From contig CAVUKD010000002.1 of the NCBI GenBank assembly GCA_963741985.1, positions 682,001 through 746,000 on the forward strand: a DNA stretch of 64,000 nucleotides, read 5' to 3'. Position numbers and translations under genes: made by a program. Below are positions 1 through 12,322 of this stretch, one piece after another. How positions within the stretch are numbered: position 1 is the first letter of the stretch; each line of letters starts with the position of its first letter. Source of the DNA: Cryomorpha sp963741985. GTDB taxonomy: Bacteria; Bacteroidota; Bacteroidia; Flavobacteriales_D; Cryomorphaceae. The notes beneath the pieces were generated by a model. That model had not been told where the DNA came from, did not search any database, and saw nothing but the letters and a program-made list of their open reading frames with translations.

Positions 1-81
1 ATCAACATGCGCGCACTACCGATATTCTCTTGAAACAAGAAAATTTTTCCTCCTTATTATCAATGCTTTAAATTAATTTTC

Positions 82-89
82 TATATTTG
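82..89 (+). promoter_or_regulatory. Bacteroidota-type -7 promoter element for the giant-protein operon
   Basis: TATATTTG matches the Bacteroidota consensus TAnnTTTG. It lies 18 bases before an ATG at 108, which fits a short 5' leader. I see no clear TTTG -33 element at the usual 19-base spacing, so this is a one-box call. Confidence 0.5.
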
Positions 90-107
90 AAATAACCAAT
101 CAGAACC

Positions 108-3100
108 ATGAATGTCAAGAACACCATAGGTGCTATTCTTGTTTAGCCTGATTTTTCACCTTAGCGGCTTTTCTCAAATATTCGTTCAAACGAATGTTTC
201 CCCGACAATATCGCCCTATTTATACGAATGGGAGAGCACCCATGCTGAAGATATTTTGGTTACTGTGACCAATCTTTCTACCGGAGAAACTCCTCTTGTG
301 TTCAAGGTTCAACTATTCTCGGGTGCTACATCGGAAATCGGGTATTCTTTACCTTCCGAAGCTCCTGTTATTAATGCCCCTCCCGGAGTTTCAAACTATC
401 CGCTTGCCGACTTGATACCAATCGAATCGCTGGAATATACGGATGAATTTGATCAGACGATTATCCAGACCGGCCAACTTCCGGATGGCGATTATACGCT
501 ATGCGTGACCGCAATCGATCCTGAAGTATTGCAACCGGTTTCGGAACCTTCTTGTGCTCCATTCATTATTTTGGGGTATCAGGATCCCGTAAATCTCTAC
601 CCTCCGGATGGAGAAATGGTAGATGCCGCCCTCACCCCAAATTTAATCTTTCAGTGGAGTCCGGTAACACCAATTCCAGATTTCGGAGAAAAATACCAAC
701 TATTTGTATATGAGGTTTATTCAGAACAATCTCCTCTCGAGGCAGTCGAAGTAAACCCTCCTATTCTCTCCGAATATATTCAGGACGCCAATCAATTCGT
801 TTGGCCGATTGAATATATTCCTTTAGGTTCGAACTCCGGTGGCTTTGTGTGGACCGTTAGTCCCATTTCAACCGACGGCACGACCTACTCCACACCCGAT
901 GGCACCTCGCAACCAACGGTATTTGGCGTATCCTCCGGCACCACCGACTGTGAATGCATTTCATGCGAATTTGAGGGACTGTTCATGTCGGTAAATGGCG
1001 TTGAGGAACAAACTTTTGACGTGCCTGTGGGAACACCGGTATCCTTTTCACCACATTATTCGATCACCTGTTCCTCAGCTGATTGTGCTTCATCATTTAC
1101 CGGAACTATCCACGCCGAATTTTCTTCAGTCGGTTACGATCCTCTCGTATGGAATTCCCTCGAAATCGGAGAAGAAATAACGCTTCCGCGAAACGGGCTT
1201 CTCTATCTGACATGGAATGGAATCGCAAAATGTGATGAATCTATTTGTGAATGTGACGGAGCTGCAACACTCACACAATGGCAAGTTGTAGGTGATACAG
1301 GAGGTGGCGATGGCACCAGCTCGACCGATAGCAGCCATGTCACTTCCCCGGGCGATACGGAGCCTCCTCCGCCAGAAGACGGCTGTGCCTGTGGACCATG
1401 TGCATTAAAATCATTGACTTTCAAACAAGGGGGCTTGCCTATAAATGAAGGTACGCTGCCGACCGGCACACCGATTACGGTCGAAGCCGAGTGGGATGTG
1501 GCTTGTAAACCCAAAGATTGTCCGCCGCTGGTAAATGGATATTTTCAGATAGGCTACACACCGGAAGGGGGAAACTGGACTGCACTGGAAGTTCAGAATG
1601 CAAGTCAGGAATTTACGATCCCCGATGGGATTGGAATCATTATTATCAGCTTTACAGGAAGCGTCAGTTGTGACGGAAGTCCATGTGAATGTGATTTTTC
1701 GAAGAATATCGAGATCCTCACGGGTCCCCCCGGAGGTACTGACAAAGTACCTCCTGAGACCCCGATCGACTCCATTCCCGAAAGGGTACCACCTATCGAA
1801 CCCATGCCCAAAGAATGCGAACCTCTGGTAAAACGCCTCGAGCCCGCACAGAAAATAGATCTCGGCATGGTTCTCGACGCCCCCGAAAAATTCCCTTATC
1901 CCAGAGCGGTTGCTCTCCGTGCCGAAGGTATGGACTGGGACTATGCAATTTTCTCGTGCGATGGATGTGAAGGAGGTGCAAGTGAAACTGATTATCCTGT
2001 AAAGGACATCATGAATTTGAGCGCATATCGCTGGCGGATTATTTCCGGTCCCGGCTCACTGAATGATCCCTTTCGCGCCGATTCCCTCATAGCCATCGCC
2101 CAATTGATAGACTCTCTTGTTGCAAAGCTTCAAGAACTCGAAAGCAAAAAAACGGAATTAGAAAACCGTCTTCATCAGGGAATTGCAAGCGATAGTACCC
2201 GCTTCGCTTCCACGCTCGAAGAATTGAAAAATAGTAAGAAGGATCTTCAGGAACGGTTGGATGCTCAGATAGATTCGATCTCAGTAGTCCAAGGGATATT
2301 TGATGAAACAAACGGGTATTTCGAGCAGACCTCCGACAGCCTCACACAGCTAACCGACAGCATTGCCACAACTGAAAATGAAATCGAAGCACTGCGGAGT
2401 ATTCTGACAAACCCGCCAAATTCCGCTGAATTGAATGCTCTGGCAACGGTCGATGCCAAACGCGAAGCAATGGAATCGGCCGAACAAGCACTATCCGACT
2501 ACGAAACCCAAATGGAATCGGCGGCTCAGGCGATTGCCGAAAATTTGGAATCCTTAAGCAATGCCGAAAATGATCAGAATCAAGCATATCTGGATAGGCG
2601 TGACCTAATACTGGAACTTACCCGTGCGATTAGTGAAATGGAAAATCAGCTTTATTCCTCTCCTCCTTTGCGCAAATACCGGAAAGCGCGAACTATTTGG
2701 AATCAGCGCACACGAACTTTTGCAGCGACATGTGTCACGCAAGAAGCGCTGATGTCAACATATCAAAGTCGTAAAGATGCCATCAACAGTCAGGCGCGGG
2801 CAATCGCTACCACCCTGCCTACGAACAGAGGAGACATGTATGATGCCTTTCATCAGGAGATCGTTTCCTTTCTCAACCTGCCACCACAAGCTAATATGGT
2901 GGTGCCGGAAGAAAACGCCGCATCATGCGGCGAAATGTCCTCCTTGCTGGTGGAAGCCACACTCAATCTCGATACCGCTTTGGCTGAATTGGACCAATCG
3001 CAAGCGCATCTCGACGCACAGTTGTTTGCAGCGCTTGAAAGTGCGCGTGACTCATTGGCATCCATAAAAGAAGGACTCGAAAGCGACCGCCAGGCGGCTA

Positions 3101-6100
3101 AGGACGCTGCAGAAACCTATCAGGAAGCATTGGCTTCATCCGTTGGTGAACTGAAAGCATTGGAAGAGGAAAAAAACCAGCATATAGCCGATGTGACGGC
3201 AGCCGAAACCGAGCTTCTAAATGCTGAAAAACTTTATACAGAAGCAAGAGAGGCCCGTCAAAAATATTTTGAGGATCATGAATTGGCGTGGAAGGATTCG
3301 CTCGCAGACGCAAACCTCGGTCGTACGCGGCAACAAATCAAAGCGAATATCTTCTTTGACAAATTGACTTTTCTGCAAGACTCTGTGAATACCTTGCAAT
3401 CAATACTCGATCAATTGATATTCGACAAGGAAGCCATGGAGACAGAACTGGGAACCTTTGACGAATCCATTGCCAATATCGAAGCTCGTCTCGCAGCCTT
3501 AGCCTCCGAGCCCGAAGCTATTCGAAAGGAATTGGATGCAATAGAAGCAGAATTAAAGGCGCTTCGCAAAGCCATTGCCCAAACTAAAAAACGAAAAGCA
3601 ACCCTTTCAAATCCGAGTCGTTCTGCCACCGGTCCTCAAGTTTATTACATTCCGCCGCCGCTCGAGGAAGTACTGCGGATAAACGGGAAAAAGCCCATTT
3701 TTGATTCGCTTGTAGCCCGGGTCGATTCTGCGAAAGCGAATTTGAAACTTAAAAGAGCGGCTAAGGCAGGTCTTCAGGCAAAAATGGCGGCTCAGATCGA
3801 TGCGATCGGATGGCATTTGCTGGACTATAAAACCAATACCGACAAGCTCGCAGACCTCGAGGAAACGCTGGATAATTTAAACGAGGAACTCGCTTCCAAC
3901 CAACAGGAAGTCATAAAAAATCAACCAAGTGATAATCAAGGTTTAGATCAGCTCGAAACAAAATACACAAATGAAAAAGCCGAAGCTAAGCAACATTTGG
4001 ATGAAAATGACGCCATACAGGAACAACTGCGCAGTGAACTTGAATTGAGGCAAGATGACAAGGCGAACCTGGCCGAAAACCTCGAAAACGCGAAGCAAGC
4101 TGTCGATGACGCACGCAGCGGATTGACTTATCAGGAAAACCTCTATCGCAACTCGGCAAAAACCCTCACCGAAAAAAAGAGAAAGGTGCAGGAAGGGCAG
4201 AAGGCAATTGGTGAAATAAATGCGAAAATCGGAAGGCAAAAGAATCAGGAGACGATCGATAAGGCCTCGACAGATGAAGACAATCTAACCCAAAATAATA
4301 CCGAATCGGAGCAGGTGCAGGAACTCCGTGAAACTCTGGAAACAAGACAGGAAGAACTCGACAACCTCACCGCGGAACTGATATCCATAGAAAGCAGTCA
4401 TGCCGCCAATAATCAGGCGCTGATCACTGCTCAAAAATTGTTTAACGAAAGAGATTCGCTCCGGCGCGAAATAGCTCGATCACTGATTGTGGCCGAGGAT
4501 TCAGTTATCGCATCCATGGAGCACATTGAAAAAGCAAACAGTGCAAAAGAATATTGGGAAAGTATAGAGGCCGAAGCTATACGCAACATTAAGAAAATAG
4601 ATCAGGCGCGCAAGGATAGGCTGGAAGAACGCAATCAGGCTATCGACAGCGACGAAAATGTAGTGAGTAGCAAAGACAAGATTGCGGCTGCTGAGGCAGA
4701 AATCGAAGACCTGGAAACCGAAATTGGTAAAAACGAAGATGCAGTGGACAAGGCAGCCAGTGATGGCAAAAAGTGGATAGATGCGGTCAACCAGGAATTG
4801 GAAACAGCCATTTCTGAAAAGGAGGAAGCAGAAAAAAGGCTTCGCGACTGGTTGGTAAATGAATTTGAGAAGGTGTTTGTAAATGTAAAAATCCAGCTCT
4901 TCGGCGATGATGAAGTATGCGACCAATGGAGATCGAACGATGGTGAGGCCAATTTAATCCGAACGCTTACATACAACCACAGCCGAATCCCGAGTATGGA
5001 GAATAAATATGCCTCGGGAGGATTGCCCCGAAACGATATAGACAATATCTGCGATATAAACCTCGATTTTGGAGCTGGTCTGGAGCCCGACGAACAACTC
5101 CCGCCCACTCCTATCGGTCCTGAACCACGGACGATCGCTTTGATCTACGAAAACGGAAGACCTCTCTGGCCCGAATGGCCCGTGATTTCTCAGGATGAAA
5201 CCCGGTTTTTACAAAACGATGTGCTCTTTTTGCGAACGGAATTTCTGCGCGATTTTGATATTATCAAATACACTTGCCTGAGCAATGGCGATTGTGCCGG
5301 TGGTCCCCCCTATGCAAAAACCATTCTCGACCCGGGTAAATATAAATGGAATGTACAAGGCGCAATTTTGAATATCAACCGGGACTGGCGCTATGCCACC
5401 TGGGAAACCGATAAAGTTCCAATTCCTAAAAAATACAATCTTCAGGAACTACAATCCATGTTTGATGGCATCCAGATTGTGTTTGATCCGGAAGTATTAT
5501 CAAAAAGCAAATACAAGGTTGATCCCGGCGTCCTGATCGAAGTGCCGGATAGCATTTTCGGGAAACCGGATACAACGCTCCAGATTGTTGGCAGAACCGT
5601 AGCCGGCGATCACAAAGGACTCGTGGGTGAGCGAATGGTTTTCTCCGCATCCCTGACGGCCGGAGCATCGGAAGGCTGGGGTTTTGACGGTGATACACTC
5701 AAAGAAGTTCAAACCGATGGTGACGGATATGGAAAAGTCGATTTTGACTTCGGCAACGGCTACGCTAAATTTCTCATAAAAGTAATCTGGTATCGCGGCA
5801 ATGAAATTATGGATCAAAAAGAGCTTCCTGCCATTGCTCCTATTCGTATAAAAATTCATCGTTTATTACCCGGAGCGCCCGAAGCGGCGTGGGAGCTTGC
5901 TGCATCGATTTTATCAGGAGGACAGGGAGCTGATTTGAAGAACCTAACCGCAAATCTCCCAAACTGCACGACCGCCGGAGAGGCAGATTCAGCCGCGACC
6001 TGCGTGAGAGAGATGCGTTGTATAGCCGGACTTACCAATTATTACTTCGACTTTGTTTCAGGTGAGGAAATTCATTTCTCAGTGAGTGATGATGATATTA

Positions 6101-8503
6101 AGCTTGCGCCACCGATTGACACCACCACTGTTTTTGGTCTTGGCCACACCTTGTTAAAAGATATCGGGGAGAATGTAAAAGCCGATGTAACCGCCTCTGT
6201 AAAAGACGAATATTTACCTTTAGGAAGACCTGGAACAGATAAAGCTGGAGCGAGCACCGAACTGATTGACGAATTTTATATTGGTGAAAAAGACGCACCA
6301 TTTCTCGTAATCCTCGATGAACCGGTACCTGTAGGAACCACGATAACCGGAACAGGTATGCTCGGAAGCGGTGAGCTTGGTGCAGTAGGTGTGATTATTC
6401 CGCTGCTGCGTGTAAAACTGAATATTGAAGACGTGGAGCTCGAAGGCGGCGACGATAAAAACTTTGCTACCTCAGGAAGTGTAAGCTGGGAAGGAGAAGT
6501 TTCCACAACGATACAGAAATTTACCATTGCCCTGACCAAGCTTGGAATTGATGCCTCAAATGCCGCAAGTAATTGAAGGAACCGTTTCTGAAGAAAAGAA
6601 CTTTCCTGACCCCATAGAATTTACGGGTACCCTTAGCTCTTCCGGAGATTTTATAGCCGGCATCAAAAACCTCCCAAGCATTTCGTTTATGGACTTCACC
6701 CTCAAGAAAGGAGCAGAAATAGAACTGGATATGATGAGCAATGGCGGCTCGCATGATCCACCTGCTTTTAAAGGAATTTATATTGCTACAGCCACTTTGG
6801 AGCTCCCCGATATTTTTAAGCGCGCATCGACCAATGAACCAACCACGGTCGAGGCTAAAAAATTTAGCATCGGAAGCGATGGTGTGAATGGAAGCCTGGC
6901 GGTAAAAGGTTCCTTCTTTGAAATAGGGTTTCGAAGCTATGCACTCGAAGGACGCGAAATTTCGATTACCATTAAACACAACGAGGTCACGAACCTTTCG
7001 GCTGCGGCAAATCTTACTCTAGGTAAACCGTTTAACGGCAAACTCAATACCGAGCTCGGATTTTCAGGAGGGGACTATTTTGCAAATATCAGCACCGAAC
7101 ATCCCGTTGAAATCCCTCGACTGAAGGCCATATTCAATCTTCTGCCCAATACCGGAATAGTGAAACAGGGCGATGAATTTACCCTCCAAATTAATGCACT
7201 CGTGTCATCGGAAGATTTAGGCGATATCACCGTTAAGAAGTTTATGATCAGCTCCGGTGGTGAGATTTCTGCAGAAAATATTCAGCTCGACGGAACCATA
7301 AAATTCGGAAAAGGATTTGAAATTCAGAAGCCCAAGCTGGCATTTAAGCTTGTGCAAAAAGAGTATTTTGTTCAGTTGAGCGGTGCATTGGTTTTTCCCC
7401 TCATTGATGAAAGCTACCTGAGCGGAACAGTTTCTTTGTATCCCGGTCCGGAGCTGCAAGTGGCCCTCGACTCCGCAAAAATTTCAATTGAATTTGAAAA
7501 TGCCGTAAAAATCTCCGGAGGATTCCGTTTCAACGGACAAGAATTTCGTGGCGATTTTGCCGTAGGCATCAAAAATATGCCCGGCGATATTTCTGCCCTC
7601 TTTTTAATCGGCACCCATCCTACCGGCAGTGGGGATGACCATTACACCTATTGGTACGCAGAGTTGAGTGTTCCGGTCGCAATTCCACTTGGACAAACCG
7701 GACTTTCGATCCTGAAACTCGGGGGTGGTATTGGTTACGCCTATTTTCCACCAACGGGAGATGCCGAAGGCTATCCGGTGGAGAATGGCGGATTTGCCTT
7801 TAAGGCGATGCTCGGTTTCGGAAATACACCGGCGGGAAAAGTCTTTGCGGGCGAGGTGGAAATGGTACTTGCTTCATCTGCGTTCTCGCTCTATGGCCGC
7901 ATGTGGGTGCTCACCCTTCGAGAAAGCTTTTACGGCGAAGGCCAGCTGACTTTGCATTTTGACACACCGCCCAAACTCGACGGGCATCTGAGAATGTTTG
8001 TCGCCCTCCCCGATAAGGAAGGAAAACTTATAAATTTTGATGGCAAAATTTTATTCCTTTTCAGCGAACCCGAGTGGTATATAAAAAGCGAGCGGATAGA
8101 AGGACTATTCCTGAGTTTGATCGAAGCTGAAGGCCACGTAAATGTGGATGACACCCAAATTCACCTCGATGGAAAATTGGGATTTGCCGTCAACACATCT
8201 ATTGACTTTACGGATCAGGAGCGCATTGCCGTGGATCTGAATGTCTCGGCATCAGGCGCTTTCGATTATTTGTACGATGTGCCTTCCCTTTCTGCAAATG
8301 CATCATTTAATGGACACTGGAGCGTCATTTTTGAAAACCGAATTCACAATGTGACCATTACTTCGGGCCAAATAATTCTCGAAGCTTCATTGATGGCGAA
8401 TGCTCAAAAAGTATCCGTTGCGGCCAGTGCCGATATTTCATGGAACTTCTGGTTTGCGAGCGGTTCAATACATCCCGACCTGGGTTATACCAAAATGTTA
8501 TGA
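108..8503 (+). CDS. Giant secreted TANFOR-like / coiled-coil surface protein (two single-base frameshifts in the sequence as given)
   Basis: After correcting two one-base indels this reads as one protein of about 2,797 residues. Dropping one G at 129-130 joins the ATG at 108 to a clean signal peptide (MNVKNTIVLFLF..., cleavage near FSQ). Dropping one A at 6567-6568 joins the 2,148-residue first part to the 653-residue rest. Order: an N-terminal ~270-residue beta region resembling the TANFOR domain of Bacteroidota surface proteins; two Cys-rich repeats (about 272-400 and 417-545, each opening with CxCxxC and closing near CxCD); a Pro-rich linker; a long charged coiled coil (about 655-1577) broken near 1175 by a Pro patch; then over 1,100 residues of beta-rich sequence. 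I see no T9SS sorting domain at the C terminus. The next gene starts inside its stop codon. Function unknown; inferred to be a long cell-surface or periplasm-spanning structural protein. Confidence 0.7.
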
Positions 8504-10491
8504 GAATAGGTTTAAGCATAATATTCTGTTTGACAATGTTTTTAGCAAAAGCACAGGATCCTATTTTCATTTTTCCCACCGATGAAGGAATTTGGTTACG
8601 CTGGCAGGGTTTTCGAAATCCCGCCCTGGAAGGATACGAGGTATATCGCAGGGAATCGACTCAATCCGATTGGACATTATTGACACCTGTACCGTTGAGT
8701 TTTGCGAAAAGCGAGACCGAAGCGTTTACAAAAACCGGAAAAGGAGCGAATATTTTATACCGATTGCTCGGAAAAAACAATGGAGGAATTACGGCCAAAG
8801 AAATTGCTGACATCAGTCAGAGTCCTTCCGGAAATTTGTTTGAATCTATGTGCGTCGCCAATCCCGAAACAGGGCTTTTGCTCGGAGAATTATATTTGGA
8901 TTCCACTGCCGTGAAAGGGATATCAATATGCATATCGAAATCCGGACTGTTGCTCAAGGAAATACTGAAGAATGGGCTACCATGTCCATGAGTTCCGCTT
9001 TTTCAGCGAAAGCTGTAGTGCACGCGAAGAACGTAACTGTAGAAGCCGGAGATCAACTGGTAAATCTGGAATACACGCCGCCGGCCCCTCTTTTAAAATC
9101 GGGCGAGATCGTTAGCTGGCATGTATATCGCTCGCCGGGCCGTGAAGGTCCGTTCAAACGCATTTCGCTCGAAAACCCTATGCCTGTCTATGTTAGCGCA
9201 GGAGGAAAAGCGGGAGAGCCGAAACTCAGTTTCACCGACCGTTTTTTAGAAAATGGAACAACCTATTATTACCGCGTTTGCTTGATCAATGTGGCAGGAG
9301 TGGAGAGCAAGCCTTCGGAAACATATTCCGCTACTCCTGTCCGATCGGCTTCTGTGGTTCCGCTATCCCAATTTGACGTATATGCACTAACTTCCAGGGC
9401 GATGGTCAGTTGGAATTCGAATGTCGAGGAAGGCACTTATCAGGTTTTTGCGAGAGACAGCAAATCGGATAAGCCCTTTACCGCTATTCACAGTGGCTCC
9501 CTATTATCCGGTGAGGGAAACTGGTTTGACAACCAATATGTACCGGGAACCGAAAAATATTATTTTCTGGAAGTCAGGCTGCCGGATAATTCGAAGTGGC
9601 GGACAGACACTTTAAATATTCTGACGATCGATCAGGTGCCTCCAAATCCGCCCGCCAACGTGAGCGCCGAAATAATCGATTCAAACCGTGTCAAAATAAC
9701 CTGGAGCCCTTCACTGGATCGGGATATTATCGGCTATGATATTGAACGCAGAAGTTCGAAGGATGATCACGACGGCGTGAAATTAAACGCACGAATTATT
9801 GAGAACCTTTTCTACATTGACACTTTGCGTGAAAATGGATATGGAGCGTATTACCTATTCCGTTCTCGCTGTGGATGCTTCATTAAACCGGCGCGCTTCA
9901 AAATTGGCCGCAGCCATATTTCCCGATAAGGAAGCGCCCCAAACGCCCATTTTCTGGAAGTTGAACCGGAAAGGAGACACCCTCGACCTCGAGTGGAATG
10001 CCGTTCCCGATGAGGATCTGGCACAGTACACAATTTTTCAATTGGCGGCTGACAGCAGCTGGCAAGAAATCGATTCTACTCTGAACACTCGGCTTCAATT
10101 TATTGTCGACGGACCAGGTTTCCACAGTTTTGCTGTGGAAGCTGTGGACTCGAGCGGCAACCGAAGCGAGCTCTCCAACCACCTCGAAATAGTAATTAAG
10201 AAAGAGGGGGCAAGCCCTGAAATTTTGTCGGTTCAAAAACGAGGGAAGGGATTGGTAATTCAATGGGCTGAGGCAGATACTTCCAATTTTAAAACCCTCA
10301 TTTTATCGCGAATTGATCCAGGAACAGGTCTGCGCCTCGATATTTGGCAGGGAAGCGCTCGGAAACAAGAATATTTCGATCGCTACGCCACCTACGACTC
10401 GAAGTGGCGCTTTGAGCTAAATGCCTATGACAACAAGTGGCGGAAAGGAAAAACTGCGGTATTTTTTTATGAACCCCGGGAAAATGAATAA
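8500..10491 (+). CDS. Secreted fibronectin type III repeat protein (two single-base frameshifts)
   Basis: The ATG at 8500 overlaps the stop of the giant gene (ATGA), suggesting translational coupling. A signal peptide (MRIGLSIIFCLTMFLAKAQ) is followed by about six FN3-like modules, recognisable by repeated 'W.P......GY.V.R' strands. The frame breaks twice: one G is missing at GGG 8917-8919 (adding it gives VKGDINMHIEIR), and one T is extra at 9851-9852 (removing it gives YGAYTYSVLAVDAS). With both corrected the gene is exactly 664 codons (663 residues). FN3 modules usually mediate protein or glycan binding at the cell surface. Its position between the giant coiled-coil gene and a barrel gene suggests a linker or partner protein. 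No sorting domain is visible at the C terminus. The precise role is unknown. Confidence 0.7.
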
Positions 10492-12168
10492 ATGCATTGG
10501 GCACACTACGTCAGCTTATTTTGTGCAATTGCCTTCTCCACCCCCGGATTTGGCCAGGAAGAAAACACAGATTCCATTCCCCCACCGGGCGCAAAACTTA
10601 ACCTGAGCGGATCTATTCAGTTCAACGGCGGAATATTCAGAAGTTCCAGAAACCCCGGCAGAATGCCGGACAGTTATTACCGAATCTCAGGTAACCCCAC
10701 GGTTAAATACGGCGACTGGAAAATTCCGGTGAAATTTCAATACGGCAATTTCGAGGATCGCCTTCTGCAACCCTTCAATAAACTGAGCATCAGCCCGAGT
10801 TATAAATGGATTACCTTGCATCTGGGTTTTCTGCAGCCCGATTTCGCCCCGTATATTTTTCAGAATCATTTGATCGTGGGTGGTGGCATAGAATTGAATC
10901 CGGGTAAATTCAGGTTTGCAGCGCTTTATGGGGAATTGAAGCGAGCTACCGATGGGGGGCTACTGTCTCTAAATGACAGATACACACGCCCTGTTTTCAA
11001 ACGGATGGGGCTCACTTCGCGGATTGGGTATGGCACGTCGGATAATTTTATTGATCTGGTTTTTCTAAAAGGTTGGGAAGATAGCGATCGTGCAAATCTG
11101 CTAACAGACAGTATGCGCATTTATCCGGAAGAAAACCTGTGTTTTGGATTGAATACAGAACAGCGTTTTGCCAAAAAATGGTACTTTAAAGCCACGGGAG
11201 CATTCAGCGCATACACTTACGACAGCCGAAGTCCGATCTCTAATTCAACGAATAATTCCTCCTTCTATGGCTCAAATTTATTGGATGGTATTTATCAACC
11301 GCGCATTTCTTCCGAATATTCAGGGACGGTACTGGGATCGCTCGAATACCGGGCTGACTTATGGCGTGCAGAAGCAACTTACACTTTGGTACAACCCGAT
11401 TATGCAAGTATGGGTGTTTATTCTGTGCAAAGTGATTTGCAACGATTTGGGCTGCAGTGGCGCGGAAATCTCTTTAAGAAAAGGCTGATGACACAAATCG
11501 GATGGAAAAGGGAAAACAACAATGTATTGAATACCCGGGACGCGACAACCTCGAGAAATTTTCTGAACGGTCGCTTTTTGTGGAATCAAAGTAAAAAATG
11601 GATTTTGAGTGGCGGCGCGTCCTACTTTGCCACGCAGCGCGAGGCAAACAATCCCGAACTGGGAGGAAGTGGTTTCGACCAATCAACCGTGGAGGCAAAT
11701 TTGGGTTATAACCGGAGACGAATTGACGGAACCAATTTTTGGAATGTGAACCTGAGTGCCATGCAGCGCAAAGACAACCTGAATCGGACAACTCCTTTTC
11801 AGAGTCTTAACTTGCGAACCGACATTAGCTTCGTGCTGGACAAAAACAAATCCTGGACTTTAAACCCGGCTGTTAATATTGCTTCTTTCAAAATTATTCA
11901 AACGCTGAACTCTATCCGATTGTATCCTACGATCGCGCTGAAATACAGGAAGAGAAAGTCAAATTTTACAGCGGAAGTTTCAGGAGGACCGACCATTTTA
12001 ATCAATACTTCTCCCGATAATAGTTTCATTTGGCGAACCAATGCCTCGGCTTCCTACCGGATAAAGCGCAAACACTTTTTTTCTTTCCGTTTGAATCAGA
12101 GTTCAAGTACCGGATATACAACTTATAGCGAGTGGCAGGCAGCGTTGAGCTATCGCATTTTGCTCTGA
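10492..12168 (+). CDS. Outer-membrane beta-barrel protein of unknown function
   Basis: The ATG directly follows the stop of the FN3 gene with no gap, so the two should be co-translated. A signal peptide (MHWAHYVSLFCAIAFSTPGFGQ) precedes about 535 residues of alternating polar and aromatic/hydrophobic strands (SPSYKWITLHLGF, GLQWRGNLFKKRLMTQIGW, SLNLRTDISFVL). The chain ends in a strand YRILL with a terminal hydrophobic residue, typical of outer-membrane barrels. I do not recognise the family. The operon context suggests it anchors or secretes the giant and FN3 proteins, but this is inference. It could also be an independent porin-like protein. Confidence 0.7.
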   Translation: MHWAHYVSLFCAIAFSTPGFGQEENTDSIPPPGAKLNLSGSIQFNGGIFRSSRNPGRMPDSYYRISGNPTVKYGDWKIPVKFQYGNFEDRLLQPFNKLSISPSYKWITLHLGFLQPDFAPYIFQNHLIVGGGIELNPGKFRFAALYGELKRATDGGLLSLNDRYTRPVFKRMGLTSRIGYGTSDNFIDLVFLKGWEDSDRANLLTDSMRIYPEENLCFGLNTEQRFAKKWYFKATGAFSAYTYDSRSPISNSTNNSSFYGSNLLDGIYQPRISSEYSGTVLGSLEYRADLWRAEATYTLVQPDYASMGVYSVQSDLQRFGLQWRGNLFKKRLMTQIGWKRENNNVLNTRDATTSRNFLNGRFLWNQSKKWILSGGASYFATQREANNPELGGSGFDQSTVEANLGYNRRRIDGTNFWNVNLSAMQRKDNLNRTTPFQSLNLRTDISFVLDKNKSWTLNPAVNIASFKIIQTLNSIRLYPTIALKYRKRKSNFTAEVSGGPTILINTSPDNSFIWRTNASASYRIKRKHFFSFRLNQSSSTGYTTYSEWQAALSYRILL

Positions 12169-12292
12169 TGGATTGGAGATAGGGTACGAATGCATGATGG
12201 AGATTCTATACGTTTTTTTGTTTTTTTTGGCACAGTTCGTCTTTATCGGAATAATACTTACGTACGCTCTTCCGTTGTCGAACTCAGCTTCC

Positions 12293-12300
12293 TATCTTTA
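12293..12300 (+). promoter_or_regulatory. Possible -7 element for gldD
   Basis: TATCTTTA is one mismatch from TAnnTTTG, with a TTG about 18 bases upstream. It lies 22 bases before the TTG start chosen for gldD. It supports that start, but the match is imperfect. Confidence 0.3.
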
Positions 12301-12322
12301 CCGCTTAAATTCCCACGTTTTC

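Noticed and set aside
4501..5108. Two antisense open frames (141 and 157 codons) within the giant gene
   Set aside because: Low-complexity shadows of the coiled-coil region; no start signal or family.
6542..8503. Separate gene for the 653-residue C-terminal part of the giant protein
   Set aside because: It has no signal peptide or promoter, only a TTG start inside the end of the previous frame, and one-base correction makes a continuous protein. A true overlapping gene remains possible.
8910..8925. Programmed frameshifting in the FN3, EamA and recG genes
   Set aside because: Unlike prfB, these sites lack a slippery codon followed by a stop and an internal Shine-Dalgarno; the sites are unrelated to each other.
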